64,000 nt of DNA, taken from NCBI RefSeq assembly GCF_004795745.1, contig NZ_SDGV01000002.1:1-64000 (forward strand), in the 5' to 3' direction. The notes below the pieces were generated by a model. That model saw only the letters and a list, made by a program, of their open reading frames with translations, was not told the origin of the DNA and did not search any database. Below, one piece after another: positions 8,914-16,270 of the stretch (its first letter is position 1; every line of letters begins with the position of its first letter). The position numbers and the translations under genes were made by a program. This DNA is from Vagococcus silagei. GTDB lineage: Bacteria; Bacillota; Bacilli; Lactobacillales; Vagococcaceae.

Positions 8914-9689
8914 AGTAATTTCTCTCTCACCTCTATTTCAATTGACGTCTCTGGAGTAACACTTAAAACGTCACCCTTTTGAACGTCAAAATATTCACAG
9001 TCACTATTCCAACTCACAAGTTGAGGCTTTTCTAAAATACCAATAAACGCAGTGTTTTGTTGCGGTTTTACAATTATTTTCCCTTCAAATTGTTTGTTTA
9101 AAATTAGTTTAATAAAATTGCCAGTTCGATTATTTGTAACTGTAACATCATCCATTTTTTTTGTTACATCTATAAAGAGCGATTCTGGTACTGTCTGAAA
9201 ATAAAAATTGTTCATAATTTTTTGATTTTCTTTTACAGTACGGATCGAATATTTAAATGGCTTGGGACAGAAAAATTCTAAAGTAAAACTACTATTGTTA
9301 GTTCCTTCTGTTACGCCACTACTACTTTGAAAATAAGCTTCATAATAATACTCTTTGTCATCATTAAACGAGAGACACAAAAGACCTTGTCTTAATAGAC
9401 GATTTAACTGTTCAAAACACAATCTAAAATCATGGTTAGTTTTAGCTTCAATTAAACAATTAACGCTAATTATGCGACTATCCTCATTAGAATTTAAGAA
9501 TAAAACCCCATCAAGTTTATCTACACTCTTTGTTGAAAGATTTACAGCATTCAATTCTCGACCAGTTGTTGTTAAAATTTTTAATTCTGGTAATTCTTGT
9601 TCTAGAGCTGAGCCATTAATAAATAATGACTCAGCTGAAAGAACTCTTTTTACTGTTGTTTTTTGATTTGTATCGACAAAACTATACAA
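8910..9689 (-). CDS. Distal tail protein (Dit, siphovirus tail component)
   Basis: The 259-residue protein sits between tape measure and tail-tip genes. It has the Sipho_tail pattern: an N-terminal half with RIISVNCLIEAKTNHDFRLC and LCLSFNDDKEYYYEAYFQ, followed by FTLEFFCPKPFKYS before a C-terminal galectin-like β-sandwich. Dit forms the hexameric hub joining tube and tip. The start is TTG at 9689, with GAGGTGA just upstream; no ATG fits as well. Its stop overlaps the start of the Tal gene. Confidence 0.85.
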   Translation of the reverse strand: MYSFVDTNQKTTVKRVLSAESLFINGSALEQELPELKILTTTGRELNAVNLSTKSVDKLDGVLFLNSNEDSRIISVNCLIEAKTNHDFRLCFEQLNRLLRQGLLCLSFNDDKEYYYEAYFQSSSGVTEGTNNSSFTLEFFCPKPFKYSIRTVKENQKIMNNFYFQTVPESLFIDVTKKMDDVTVTNNRTGNFIKLILNKQFEGKIIVKPQQNTAFIGILEKPQLVSWNSDCEYFDVQKGDVLSVTPETSIEIEVREKLL

Positions 9690-9706
9690 ATTATCACCTC
9701 ATTTCT

Positions 9707-12121
9707 TTAAAATGAATAAACTGATTCTAATTGAACTTTTTGATCTTGTAAGCTTGTTATATCCTCTACAAAGCCTTCAAAATTACGCCCGCCTAAATTC
9801 AGATTTAAGTATGCAGGTTTTTTAGAGTCATTTAAGATAAGTTCGTTAGCATGTTGAATATTCATACTATTCATTTTTCTCATTTCCTTATCTAAATTTC
9901 CTATTGATGGACTCACGTCAAACGACGAGTTTGCAATGTCATTTGTGATATCATCAATCGTTCTCTTAACTCCTTTAAAACCAGTCTCTAATCCGCCTTG
10001 TAAACCGCTCATAATTGATTTACCGGCAGGAATTAGTAATCTTTTATCATAACTAATTGGACCTTTATGCTCTCGAATCCAATCTGCAATATTTCCTACA
10101 AAATCGGTTATCGAATCCCACATTGATTTTAATCCTTTTAAAAAGCCATCCATAATCGCTTTTCCAGCTTCCCACAAGTTAATATTACGAATTCTTTCAA
10201 AAATACGTGTCACAGAATCAACAACGTTACTTACACTTTGTTTTAAGTTTTCCCATGCTCGTTTTGCACCATCAACTATATTGTTAAAAGCATTTATTGT
10301 TGATTCTTTTAAATTATTCCAACCATTAAGAGCCCCTTGAACAATATTTCCTACAGTCGAAATTAACCATGATTTAAAACCATCCCACAGTTCTCTTGCA
10401 AATGAAATCACCGCATTAAATAAATTAATCGTGCCTTCTTTTAGATTTGACCACGCTGTTTGAACGCCTTCAACTATCGTTGTAACGATTAAAACCAATC
10501 CGTCTTTAAAAGCATTCCAAATATTTGTTGCAGTTTCGACTAATGCTTGAAATAATCCGACTACTAATTCTTTCATAGTATTAAAAATAGTTGCCGCTGC
10601 TTCTGAAATAGCATCCCAAATTAATGCTAAATCTTCTTTTAATTGTCCAAAATCACCCATGATTAGATCAATTAAAAATAAGACTGGAGCCATGATGACA
10701 GCTTTTATCATCTCCCAACCTTCAAGAGCAATCGTACTGACACTTTCCCAAAGTGTTCCAAACCATTCAATTAGAGGCATGAATATTGCTTGAATTGACT
10801 CAATAATTGGCGAGGCAAAATCAACAATTGCTTGCCAAGCATTATTTGCTAGTTCTTTGACACCTTCCCAAAGCTCAGCGAAAAACTCTTTGAATTGTGA
10901 CCATTTTTCTTTGATTGCTTCAATGGCTGCGGAAGGCGCTTCTTTAAAACTTTCCCAAAGATTTACAAAGAATTCTTTGATACCATTCCAAATTGTTTCT
11001 GTAAAGGCTTTTAAATCATCCCAAACATTTTTAATTGCTGTACTAATTCCTTCAAATAATGTTGATGCAATTGATTTAATACCATCCCAAATTCCTAGGA
11101 CAGTATTTTTAATCGTTTCCCAAGCACCTTCCCAATCACCATTAATGATTTGCATTACTGTTTTAATAATGCCTAAAATAACACCCATCACAGTTTCAAT
11201 GACAATCTTAATACTTTCCCAAGTAGCTTCGATTAACGGTTGAAGATATGTCATCGCTACTTCAAAAATTTTCTTAATTGCATCCCAAGTTGTCGTAAAG
11301 AAATTCTTAATAGTATTCCAGACTGTCATTGCTGTTTGTTTCATTAATTCTTGATTTTCATTCCACCAACTTAACAGTGTTCCCCAAATATCTTTAATAA
11401 AACTTGAAATTGTTTCAATTATTGGCTTTAAAAATCCTGAAATAGCAGACCAGATTTCCATTACTTTTTCTCTAAAGGTTTCATTAGTTTTCCATAAATA
11501 GATAAATCCTGCTGTCAATGCAACTACAACGGCAATGACAATCCACATTGGCCCAGTTATACCTGCAAAAACTCCCTTAAGTATTTTAAATACAGGTTCT
11601 AACTTTGCAAATGCCTCTTTTACTCTAGAAACTGTCTCAACTAAACTTACAACTGTTAGGATTACAGGCCCAACAGAACCCGCGATACCAACTATCGCTA
11701 AAATAATTATTTGAACCCATTTATCAGCTAACGCAAATTTTTCACACATTTTCCCAATGATTCCCGTAATTGTTTCAATTGCTGGAGATAGTAACTCCCT
11801 AATAACTTTAGCCACTTCACCAAAAGAGTTCTGCATTGCTTCAATATTAGTTTTTGCACCTGAAGTTAGCCCATCTATTCCGGATAAACTACCATTTGCC
11901 TCCGCTCCAACTGAGAATATTTGATCTTTCATAAGTTTTAGCGGATTTGTGACGTTATCTATGAGTATTTCACCAATGCTTGAAAAACTTGACTTAATTT
12001 CACTGCCAGCTCCATCAGATGCTTCTCTTAATTTTTTCAATTCATCTCTCGCATTTTTAATAGTTGAACTAAATGACGTATCAGAAGCCTCCAAAATAGC
12101 TTCTACTCCATAATTTTTCAT
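9707..12121 (-). CDS. Tail tape measure protein
   Basis: This is an 804-residue, mostly helical protein with hydrophobic segments near residues 130-210 and a long run of Trp-centred repeats (W..I/L..., for example TTWDAIKKIF, TWESIKIV, IWDGIKSI, VWDDLKAF, IWNGIKEFF) spaced about 11-25 residues. This is characteristic of tape measure proteins, which set tail length and are threaded inside the tube. Using the usual ~0.15 nm per residue, the tail would be about 120 nm, short to medium for a siphophage. No lytic or peptidase domain is evident. SD GGAGG precedes ATG. It follows the chaperone pair, as in all long-tailed phages. Confidence 0.9.
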   Translation of the reverse strand: MKNYGVEAILEASDTSFSSTIKNARDELKKLREASDGAGSEIKSSFSSIGEILIDNVTNPLKLMKDQIFSVGAEANGSLSGIDGLTSGAKTNIEAMQNSFGEVAKVIRELLSPAIETITGIIGKMCEKFALADKWVQIIILAIVGIAGSVGPVILTVVSLVETVSRVKEAFAKLEPVFKILKGVFAGITGPMWIVIAVVVALTAGFIYLWKTNETFREKVMEIWSAISGFLKPIIETISSFIKDIWGTLLSWWNENQELMKQTAMTVWNTIKNFFTTTWDAIKKIFEVAMTYLQPLIEATWESIKIVIETVMGVILGIIKTVMQIINGDWEGAWETIKNTVLGIWDGIKSIASTLFEGISTAIKNVWDDLKAFTETIWNGIKEFFVNLWESFKEAPSAAIEAIKEKWSQFKEFFAELWEGVKELANNAWQAIVDFASPIIESIQAIFMPLIEWFGTLWESVSTIALEGWEMIKAVIMAPVLFLIDLIMGDFGQLKEDLALIWDAISEAAATIFNTMKELVVGLFQALVETATNIWNAFKDGLVLIVTTIVEGVQTAWSNLKEGTINLFNAVISFARELWDGFKSWLISTVGNIVQGALNGWNNLKESTINAFNNIVDGAKRAWENLKQSVSNVVDSVTRIFERIRNINLWEAGKAIMDGFLKGLKSMWDSITDFVGNIADWIREHKGPISYDKRLLIPAGKSIMSGLQGGLETGFKGVKRTIDDITNDIANSSFDVSPSIGNLDKEMRKMNSMNIQHANELILNDSKKPAYLNLNLGGRNFEGFVEDITSLQDQKVQLESVYSF

Positions 12122-12136
12122 AAGATTCCTCCTTTC

Positions 12137-12472
12137 TTATTTATTTGCTTGCATTAGCAAGTCTTTTAACTCATTTTGATCTGTTAATTGAACTTCATTT
12201 TTCTCATCTAAAATCTCATTTTGATAAGTTTCAAAATCAAAAAATTCTTTAAAGCTTCGGTAATATGGTTTAACATTTTTACCGCTACCTTTTGTAGCTT
12301 GTACCATTTGGTTTAACCATGCTTGTAAATGAAGATCTTGTTGCTTATCTAATTCTGATAATCGATAAGATAGCATCCGTACATTAAACTCATAAACCGT
12401 CATTGACTCAATCTCTTTTATATTTGACATCTTCAAATGACGCATTGAATTTACTAAAATTCGCTCATACAC
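12137..12472 (-). CDS. Tail assembly chaperone C-terminal (gpGT-like) part, probably made by -1 frameshift
   Basis: The 111-codon frame lies between the chaperone and tape measure genes, where lambda-like elements carry the T part of gpGT. Its first possible start (GTG, 12472) has no Shine-Dalgarno, unlike nearly every other gene in this operon. The frame is open upstream past the end of the preceding gene, and it is in the -1 frame relative to that gene. The sequence ends in acidic, helical residues. I infer that it is expressed mainly as a C-terminal extension of the 12484-12852 product, bringing chaperone, tape measure and tube protein together. Independent translation cannot be excluded. 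Confidence 0.65.
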   Translation of the reverse strand: MYERILVNSMRHLKMSNIKEIESMTVYEFNVRMLSYRLSELDKQQDLHLQAWLNQMVQATKGSGKNVKPYYRSFKEFFDFETYQNEILDEKNEVQLTDQNELKDLLMQANK

Positions 12473-12483
12473 ATCAGCAGAGC

Positions 12484-12852
12484 TTATTTTTTCTTGCTTT
12501 TTTCGGCCTTCGCGATTGCTTGATTGAACTTCGTCATTGCTAACTTTCCCGAATTTGAAGTTTCGATAGCTTTCAGAGTCATGTCAAATAATTCTTCAAT
12601 ATTTTCACAATCATCAATATAATCATCTAAATCATTTAATGACGCACGTGGAGTTTGATTATAATTCGCAAACGATAAAACGCGAGCTAAAGTATTTGTA
12701 TTTCCCGATTGAAGTTCCGGAATTACTTTAGCGGATAAACTCAATCCAAAATTACCTTGTTCTGTAACGATAGGCATTTCCTCATCTAAAGTTCGAATAA
12801 ATTTAACTCCAAATTTAAATTGATACATTTTTTTATTAATTGTTAATTCCAT
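12484..12852 (-). CDS. Tail assembly chaperone (phage_TAC_12-like, gpG analogue)
   Basis: The 122-residue protein starts MELTINKKMYQFKFGVKF and has NQTPRASLNDLDDYID..IEELFDMTLKAIE, the pattern of Gram-positive phage tail chaperones upstream of the tape measure gene. It ends in a Lys-rich tail (KAEKSKKK) encoded by two A-runs. Those A-runs make plausible slippery sites for -1 frameshifting into the downstream frame. A strong SD (AGGAGG) precedes its ATG. It coats the tape measure protein before tube polymerisation. Confidence 0.75.
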   Translation of the reverse strand: MELTINKKMYQFKFGVKFIRTLDEEMPIVTEQGNFGLSLSAKVIPELQSGNTNTLARVLSFANYNQTPRASLNDLDDYIDDCENIEELFDMTLKAIETSNSGKLAMTKFNQAIAKAEKSKKK

Positions 12853-12866
12853 TATTTTTTCCTCCT

Positions 12867-12893
12867 AAAAACAAGAGAGCTTAAAGCTCTCTT
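12867..12893 (-). terminator. Short hairpin with T-run behind the major tail gene (leaky terminator)
   Basis: On the minus strand the stem AAGAGAGC/GCTCTCTT (73-80 with 86-93 of 12800) is followed by G and five T residues, overlapping the major tail protein stop codon. Such a weak terminator would leave most transcripts ending after the tube gene, giving the excess tube protein that tails need. Confidence 0.6.
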
Positions 12894-13395
12894 ATTCTGC
12901 TGTATTTTTTGTTGTGTCTTTGAATTCGTACTCAACGACTGTTTCTTGTTCTTTGGTTAAGGTTGCTTCACCATCAGCACCTTCACCATCAATTGAAAAT
13001 GTTAATGATACTTCTACTGCCCCATCAACTGCAGGTTTTTTAGAAAATTCACTAACTTTACCACGGTAGTATGTTGCACCATATTTACCATTTTCTTTTT
13101 TATCTTGTGTATCTACTTCCCAAATTTCTACTAGATCACCTTTTCTACGTGCATCACGTAGTTTTTTCAACATCTCATCATTACGTGCTAAGATAGATGT
13201 ACAACTCATCTCAATTGTAGACGTTCCTTGTGTATTCACACTGCCATCCTTTGTTGCAATAGCTTCGCTTTCACTTGTTTCTGTTGTTTCGTGTTCTGTT
13301 TGAAATGCAAGTTTTGTTGCTGCATTCGTTGCTGCGTCCTTCATAATTCTAAATAATAAAACCACGTCTTTACCTAATACTGCTTCTAATGCCAT
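12892..13395 (-). CDS. Major tail (tube) protein, TP901-1/phage_tail_2 type
   Basis: From the ATG at 13395 (SD AGGAGGAAT) the product has 167 residues: MALEAVLGKDVVLLFRI, then SEAIATKDGSVNTQGTSTIEMSCTS and AVEVSLTFSIDGEGADGEATLT. This is the compact tube-protein pattern of TP901-1-like siphophages, close in size to the Listeria monocin tube protein LmaA. The longer frame upstream to 13521 has no ribosome site and unlikely Cys/Lys-rich sequence, so I exclude it. It polymerises into the tail tube. It is the first structural gene of the locus, since no capsid or head-tail connector gene precedes it. Confidence 0.85.
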   Translation of the reverse strand: MALEAVLGKDVVLLFRIMKDAATNAATKLAFQTEHETTETSESEAIATKDGSVNTQGTSTIEMSCTSILARNDEMLKKLRDARRKGDLVEIWEVDTQDKKENGKYGATYYRGKVSEFSKKPAVDGAVEVSLTFSIDGEGADGEATLTKEQETVVEYEFKDTTKNTAE

Positions 13396-13474
13396 TTTTA
13401 TTCCTCCTATTATTTTCCTAGATATTTTGATCCTCGCATACTTGACCCAAAAATATTTATTACACTTGATACAA

Positions 13475-13639
13475 TTAATCAGCTTTTTCTTTGGGCATAA
13501 TATGCATTGAGAATTCTTCAAGTTGTTTTGTTAATGCTTTTTTCTTACGAATTTCTTCCGAAAGTCTTTTTTGTAATTTTTGAACCACTTTATCTTGATT
13601 CTTTAAATTCCTATTATTCTTATTGTTATTTTGTATCAT
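13475..13639 (-). CDS. Small basic coiled-coil protein, unknown
   Basis: From the ATG at 13639 (SD AAAGGA, 9 nt away) this encodes 54 residues, rich in Asn, Lys and Gln at the start and then a short charged helix (VVQKLQKRLSEEIRKKKALTKQLEEF). A longer frame to 13690 exists but would run through the tandem repeat and lacks a ribosome site. It lies between the sigma-like regulator and the major tail gene. No family is recognised; a regulatory or assembly role is possible. Confidence 0.45.
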   Translation of the reverse strand: MIQNNNKNNRNLKNQDKVVQKLQKRLSEEIRKKKALTKQLEEFSMHIMPKEKAD

Positions 13640-13651
13640 GATATATATTCC

Positions 13652-13705
13652 TTTCTCGCATTTATAGGCTTGGGAGCCATTTTCTCGCATTTTCAGTCCT
13701 GGGAG
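13652..13705. repeat. Two tandem 25-bp direct repeats upstream of the small basic gene
   Basis: Units 13652-13676 and 13681-13705 both begin TTTCTCGCATTT and end TGGGAG (plus strand), differing at about 4 of 25 positions, with a 29-bp period. They lie directly upstream of the ribosome site of the 54-codon gene. The role is unknown; a protein-binding site or a duplication scar is possible. Confidence 0.6.
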
Positions 13706-13771
13706 ACTTTATTTGAATCAGCTAACATAATAAGGTTAACTTGTTTTATTAAAAGTTGGTATACACAGAAG

Positions 13772-14164
13772 TTATGGTAGATTCGTCGTGAATTTTTCTA
13801 TTAGTTCGATTTGTTTGATTATTTCCGAATGTTTTTGATAAATATAACTTTCCGAATAATTTAATTCTTCTGCAATATCGAATAATTTCTTATTTTCTAT
13901 ATATTTTTTTATTAAAATTTTACTTTCTAAATCATCAAATTTATAGATAAAATCCAAAATTGCTTGTCTTCGTATTATTAAATACTCTAACTCTTTTTCT
14001 TTTTCGCAAATTTTATTCTTCATACCAAGATCGGTACTTTCGCTGACGACGTTTTTAGGAACTTTTGACAGATTTTCTATGTTTAATTGAAAATCTAATA
14101 TTTCGTATTCTAAATAATCAATTTGTTTTTGAAGAGTTTGATATTTTTTTAACCATTTATACAT
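13772..14164 (-). CDS. Phage sigma-like/ArpU-like transcriptional regulator of late genes
   Basis: Starting at ATG 14164 (SD AAGGAAG) the 130-residue protein has an N-terminal coiled coil (QTLQKQIDYLEYEILDFQL) and a C-terminal helix-turn-helix like sigma-70 region 4 (KKLFDIAEELNYSESYIYQKHSEIIKQIE). DUF1492/ArpU/RinA-type proteins of this shape activate the late genes of Gram-positive phages. It lies just before the structural genes, consistent with switching on the tail and lysis operon. The extra 24 N-terminal codons of the longer frame lack a ribosome site. Confidence 0.7.
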   Translation of the reverse strand: MYKWLKKYQTLQKQIDYLEYEILDFQLNIENLSKVPKNVVSESTDLGMKNKICEKEKELEYLIIRRQAILDFIYKFDDLESKILIKKYIENKKLFDIAEELNYSESYIYQKHSEIIKQIELIEKFTTNLP

Positions 14165-14214
14165 ATTGAGCACTTCCTTCCTTTTTTTGTATTTTCTTGT
14201 ATGGTAACTATTTA

Positions 14215-14541
14215 CTAGATGAAATATTTGCAACACAACTCTCTTGTCCGATCAAATTTAGTGTCAGTAGATATGACAAATTTCATATCACTAAGCCGTA
14301 CCAAACGATTTCCTTGAGGAGTGGACACACTAAATGTATTTTCATAGCTCCTTATTACAACACATTCAATACCTTCAATTATTAGTTTTTGATTTTTTTT
14401 AAAACGAGCATCAGTTGATGAACAACTCGTACTTTCTTCTTTTGTAAAATAAATAATATCAGGTTTAATTGATAAACGATTAACATTGTTTAACAAAATA
14501 TTTTGTTCCGCTTGACCAAAAAAATAGTCACTTCGAATCAT
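14215..14541 (-). CDS. Conserved-looking protein of unknown function
   Basis: The likely start is ATG 14541 behind AAGGGG, giving 108 residues; a GTG at 14550 is possible but lies inside the SD. The protein is β-rich with a Ser/Cys cluster (EESTSCSSTDARF) and KKNQKLIIEGIECVVI. It has no transmembrane segment. It overlaps the ribosome site region of the preceding membrane-protein gene by position (stop 14544), so the two are coupled. I do not recognise a family. Its position equals that of the small lma genes in the Listeria monocin locus. Confidence 0.55.
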   Translation of the reverse strand: MIRSDYFFGQAEQNILLNNVNRLSIKPDIIYFTKEESTSCSSTDARFKKNQKLIIEGIECVVIRSYENTFSVSTPQGNRLVRLSDMKFVISTDTKFDRTRELCCKYFI

Positions 14542-14543
14542 TT

Positions 14544-14726
14544 TTACCACCCCTTATTTCTTGAAAAATATTCTAATTCTCGATATGCAATAAAAACTAA
14601 TAGAATAAAAGTATTAAACATCCAAGCCCCTGTATAATTAAAAAAATATAACGTTTGAGCTATCGCAAAGCCAATTAAGATTGAAAAAATTAAACTCGCG
14701 GCTTTATTAATTTTCGAAATTATCAT
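14544..14726 (-). CDS. Small two-TM membrane protein, unknown
   Basis: The 60-residue protein has two hydrophobic segments, about 10-29 (AASLIFSILIGFAIAQTLYF) and 33-50 (AWMFNTFILLVFIAYREL), and a basic tail. It has a strong SD (AAAGGAGAG). It is the first gene of the leftward operon controlled by the operator region at 14766-14966. Function is unknown; small membrane proteins at this position may sense the signal or confer immunity, which is speculation. Confidence 0.6.
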   Translation of the reverse strand: MIISKINKAASLIFSILIGFAIAQTLYFFNYTGAWMFNTFILLVFIAYRELEYFSRNKGW

Positions 14727-14765
14727 TTTATCTCTCCTTTTGATTTATATTTTTATCTTTAAAAA

Positions 14766-14966
14766 GAAAATATTCGACAAACGCTTGACTAATCACGGAA
14801 AATATTCTATATTATATGCATAATAAATAACCGTAAAAACGATTTTCGTTGATACGTACAAACAAAATATTCTAATGATTTAAATTACTTTGTAAAACTC
14901 TTTACTACGTAATACAATATATCACGGAATATTTTCAGCGTCAACTATTTATTTAAGAAAATTTTC
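14766..14966. promoter_or_regulatory. Divergent promoter region with five palindromic repressor-operator candidates
   Basis: The 10-mer GAAAATATTC or a close variant occurs at 14766-14775, 14798-14807, 14863-14872 (CAAAATATTC), 14927-14936 (inverted, GAATATTTTC) and 14957-14966 (GAAAATTTTC). Two copies share the flank ATCACGGAA. A rightward promoter TTGTAA-17-TACAAT (14890-14918) feeds the repressor. A leftward -10 TATAAT (14811-14816) with a weak -35 (14834-14839) feeds the tail operon. The sites flank or overlap both promoters, as expected for an ImmR/Xre switch. Confidence 0.7.
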
Positions 14967-14980
14967 TAAGAGGTGAGGAA

Positions 14981-15292
14981 ATGACTATTTTACAAAGCAT
15001 AAAAGACCTAGCAAATATCAATCAGGTTAGCTTAGCTGAAGTTGAAAGACAAACTGGATTATCTAATGGATCAATAACTAAATGGGGAAAGAGTTCACCA
15101 TCAATAGACAAGCTTGAGAAAGTTGCTACTTTTTTCAATGTTAGTGTTGATTATCTTCTTAATAATCAAACAAAAAATTCTTTAGCAGAAAAATACGGAG
15201 TTTTTGCATTTGATGGCGAACCAGTGACTGACGAAGAAGTTGAATTTTTAAAATCTGTTCTCGCAGCAAAACGAGCATCAGAAAACAAGTAA
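14981..15292 (+). CDS. Xre-family repressor (ImmR-like) of the tail locus
   Basis: The 103-residue protein has an N-terminal HTH_3 domain (about 8-60: LANINQVSLAEVERQTGLSN..ITKW..PSIDKLEKVATFFNVSVDYLL) and a short C-terminal region. Small repressors of this size pair with an ImmA protease, which is the next gene. SD GAGGTGAGG precedes the ATG. It is expected to bind the GAAAATATTC sites and keep the divergent tail operon silent. Its own promoter carries an operator right after the -10, suggesting autoregulation. Confidence 0.85.
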   Translation: MTILQSIKDLANINQVSLAEVERQTGLSNGSITKWGKSSPSIDKLEKVATFFNVSVDYLLNNQTKNSLAEKYGVFAFDGEPVTDEEVEFLKSVLAAKRASENK

Positions 15293-15307
15293 AAAGTGAG
15301 TGATAAA

Positions 15308-15712
15308 ATGTATGAAATTAACAGTCGACTAATTGAAATCGCAAAAAATTTAGATTTAGATTTAGTGTTTGCTGATATTAATCGTAGCGGTTTTTATTTT
15401 GCAGATGAAAAAGTTATATTTCTTAGTAGTAAACTTTTAAATCAAAACTCGGATTTTGAAATCTCTCACGAATTGGGACATTGTATTCAAAAACATGAAG
15501 AATTAGCAGCTTTTTACAACGCAACAAACTCTAGCCGTAGAAAGTTGGAGCGGGAGGCTAATAAAGTAGCAATTCAAATATTACTGGAAATTTTTATGAG
15601 TGACCATGATCTTGATAAAGAACAATTAAATGCAGTAAAATTTATGGAATACTATCAAATTTCAAGTGATTTAGAAGATTGTGTCAAAGAAAGTATGCTT
15701 AACTATGTATAA
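15308..15712 (+). CDS. ImmA/IrrE-family metallopeptidase (anti-repressor)
   Basis: The protein of 134 residues (ATG 15308) has the zinc motif SHELGHCIQKHE (H54, E55, H58) with a downstream Glu in LEREANKVAIQ, typical of DUF955 proteases. ImmA of ICEBs1 cleaves its partner repressor ImmR after a DNA-damage or signal cue; the same job is inferred here for the repressor encoded 15 bp upstream. GTG at 15296 is an alternative start but has no SD. A terminator follows at 15742-15780. Confidence 0.85.
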   Translation: MYEINSRLIEIAKNLDLDLVFADINRSGFYFADEKVIFLSSKLLNQNSDFEISHELGHCIQKHEELAAFYNATNSSRRKLEREANKVAIQILLEIFMSDHDLDKEQLNAVKFMEYYQISSDLEDCVKESMLNYV

Positions 15713-15741
15713 AAAAAAATTTAATCAGATGATTCTATTAC

Positions 15742-15780
15742 TACTAAAAGATAAATTTCTTTATCTTTTAGTATTTTTTT
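15742..15780 (+). terminator. Terminator of the repressor/ImmA operon
   Basis: Stem TACTAAAAGATAAA/TTTATCTTTTAGTA with a 4-nt loop, followed by seven T residues on the plus strand. Confidence 0.9.
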
Positions 15781-15782
15781 AT

Positions 15783-15814
15783 AAAAAAAGAACCCTTGAT
15801 TTCTCAAGGATTCT
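15783..15814 (-). terminator. Terminator of rplS
   Basis: Minus-strand stem AGAATCCTTGA/TCAAGGGTTCT (one mismatch, GAAA-type loop) followed by seven T residues, located 22 bp after the rplS stop. Confidence 0.9.
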
Positions 15815-15835
15815 CTAGATGTTAATAACTGATTA

Positions 15836-16183
15836 TTAACGACGGACTTCTTTAATTCTTGCTGCTTTACCGTGTAATGCACGTAAGTAATAAAGTTTCG
15901 CACGACGAACTTTACCATAACGAATTACTTCGATTTGAGCAACACGTGGTGTATGTAATGGGAATGTACGTTCCACACCAACACCGTTAGAAATTTTACG
16001 AACTGTATAAGTTTCGCTAATTCCAGCACCACGGCGTTTGATAACAACACCTTCAAATAACTGGATACGTTCACGAGTACCTTCGACAACTTTAGCGTGA
16101 ACACGTACAGTGTCCCCAGGTCTAAAAGTTGGAATATCAGAACGTAATTGTTCGTTTGTAATTGCTTCGATTAATGGATTCAT
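15836..16183 (-). CDS. rplS: 50S ribosomal protein L19
   Basis: The 115-residue sequence is a full-length bL19 ([20 protein letters not shown]...[23 protein letters not shown]...[20 protein letters not shown]). It lies at the 30S-50S interface. It follows trmD but has its own promoter and a structured leader (16197-16299). SD GAGGAG precedes the ATG. Confidence 0.98.
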   Translation of the reverse strand: MNPLIEAITNEQLRSDIPTFRPGDTVRVHAKVVEGTRERIQLFEGVVIKRRGAGISETYTVRKISNGVGVERTFPLHTPRVAQIEVIRYGKVRRAKLYYLRALHGKAARIKEVRR

Positions 16184-16196
16184 TATAATTTCTCCT

Positions 16197-16237
16197 CATT
16201 CCAAAACACTCATATAGGCTTCTGCTATAGCGGAATG
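16197..16237 (-). ncRNA. Candidate L19 leader (ribosomal protein autoregulatory RNA)
   Basis: Between promoter and rplS start, the minus-strand transcript folds with outer stem CATTCC/GGAATG enclosing a GCTATAGCAG/CTATATGAG-type inner region. It ends directly before the SD. Firmicutes rplS genes commonly carry such an L19 leader; the match to that family is inferred from position and fold only. Confidence 0.5.
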
Positions 16238-16270
16238 TCGTAATTTATGAGCAATAATACTCACCAAGAC

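Noticed and set aside
12892-13521. Longer version of the major tail protein starting at 13521
   Set aside because: The extra 42 residues are Cys/Lys-rich, lack a ribosome site, and a perfect SD precedes the ATG at 13395.
14739-14980. Phage attachment site or integrase remnant near the repressor
   Set aside because: No integrase-like coding sequence and no long direct repeat shared with the other end of the tail locus could be found by eye.
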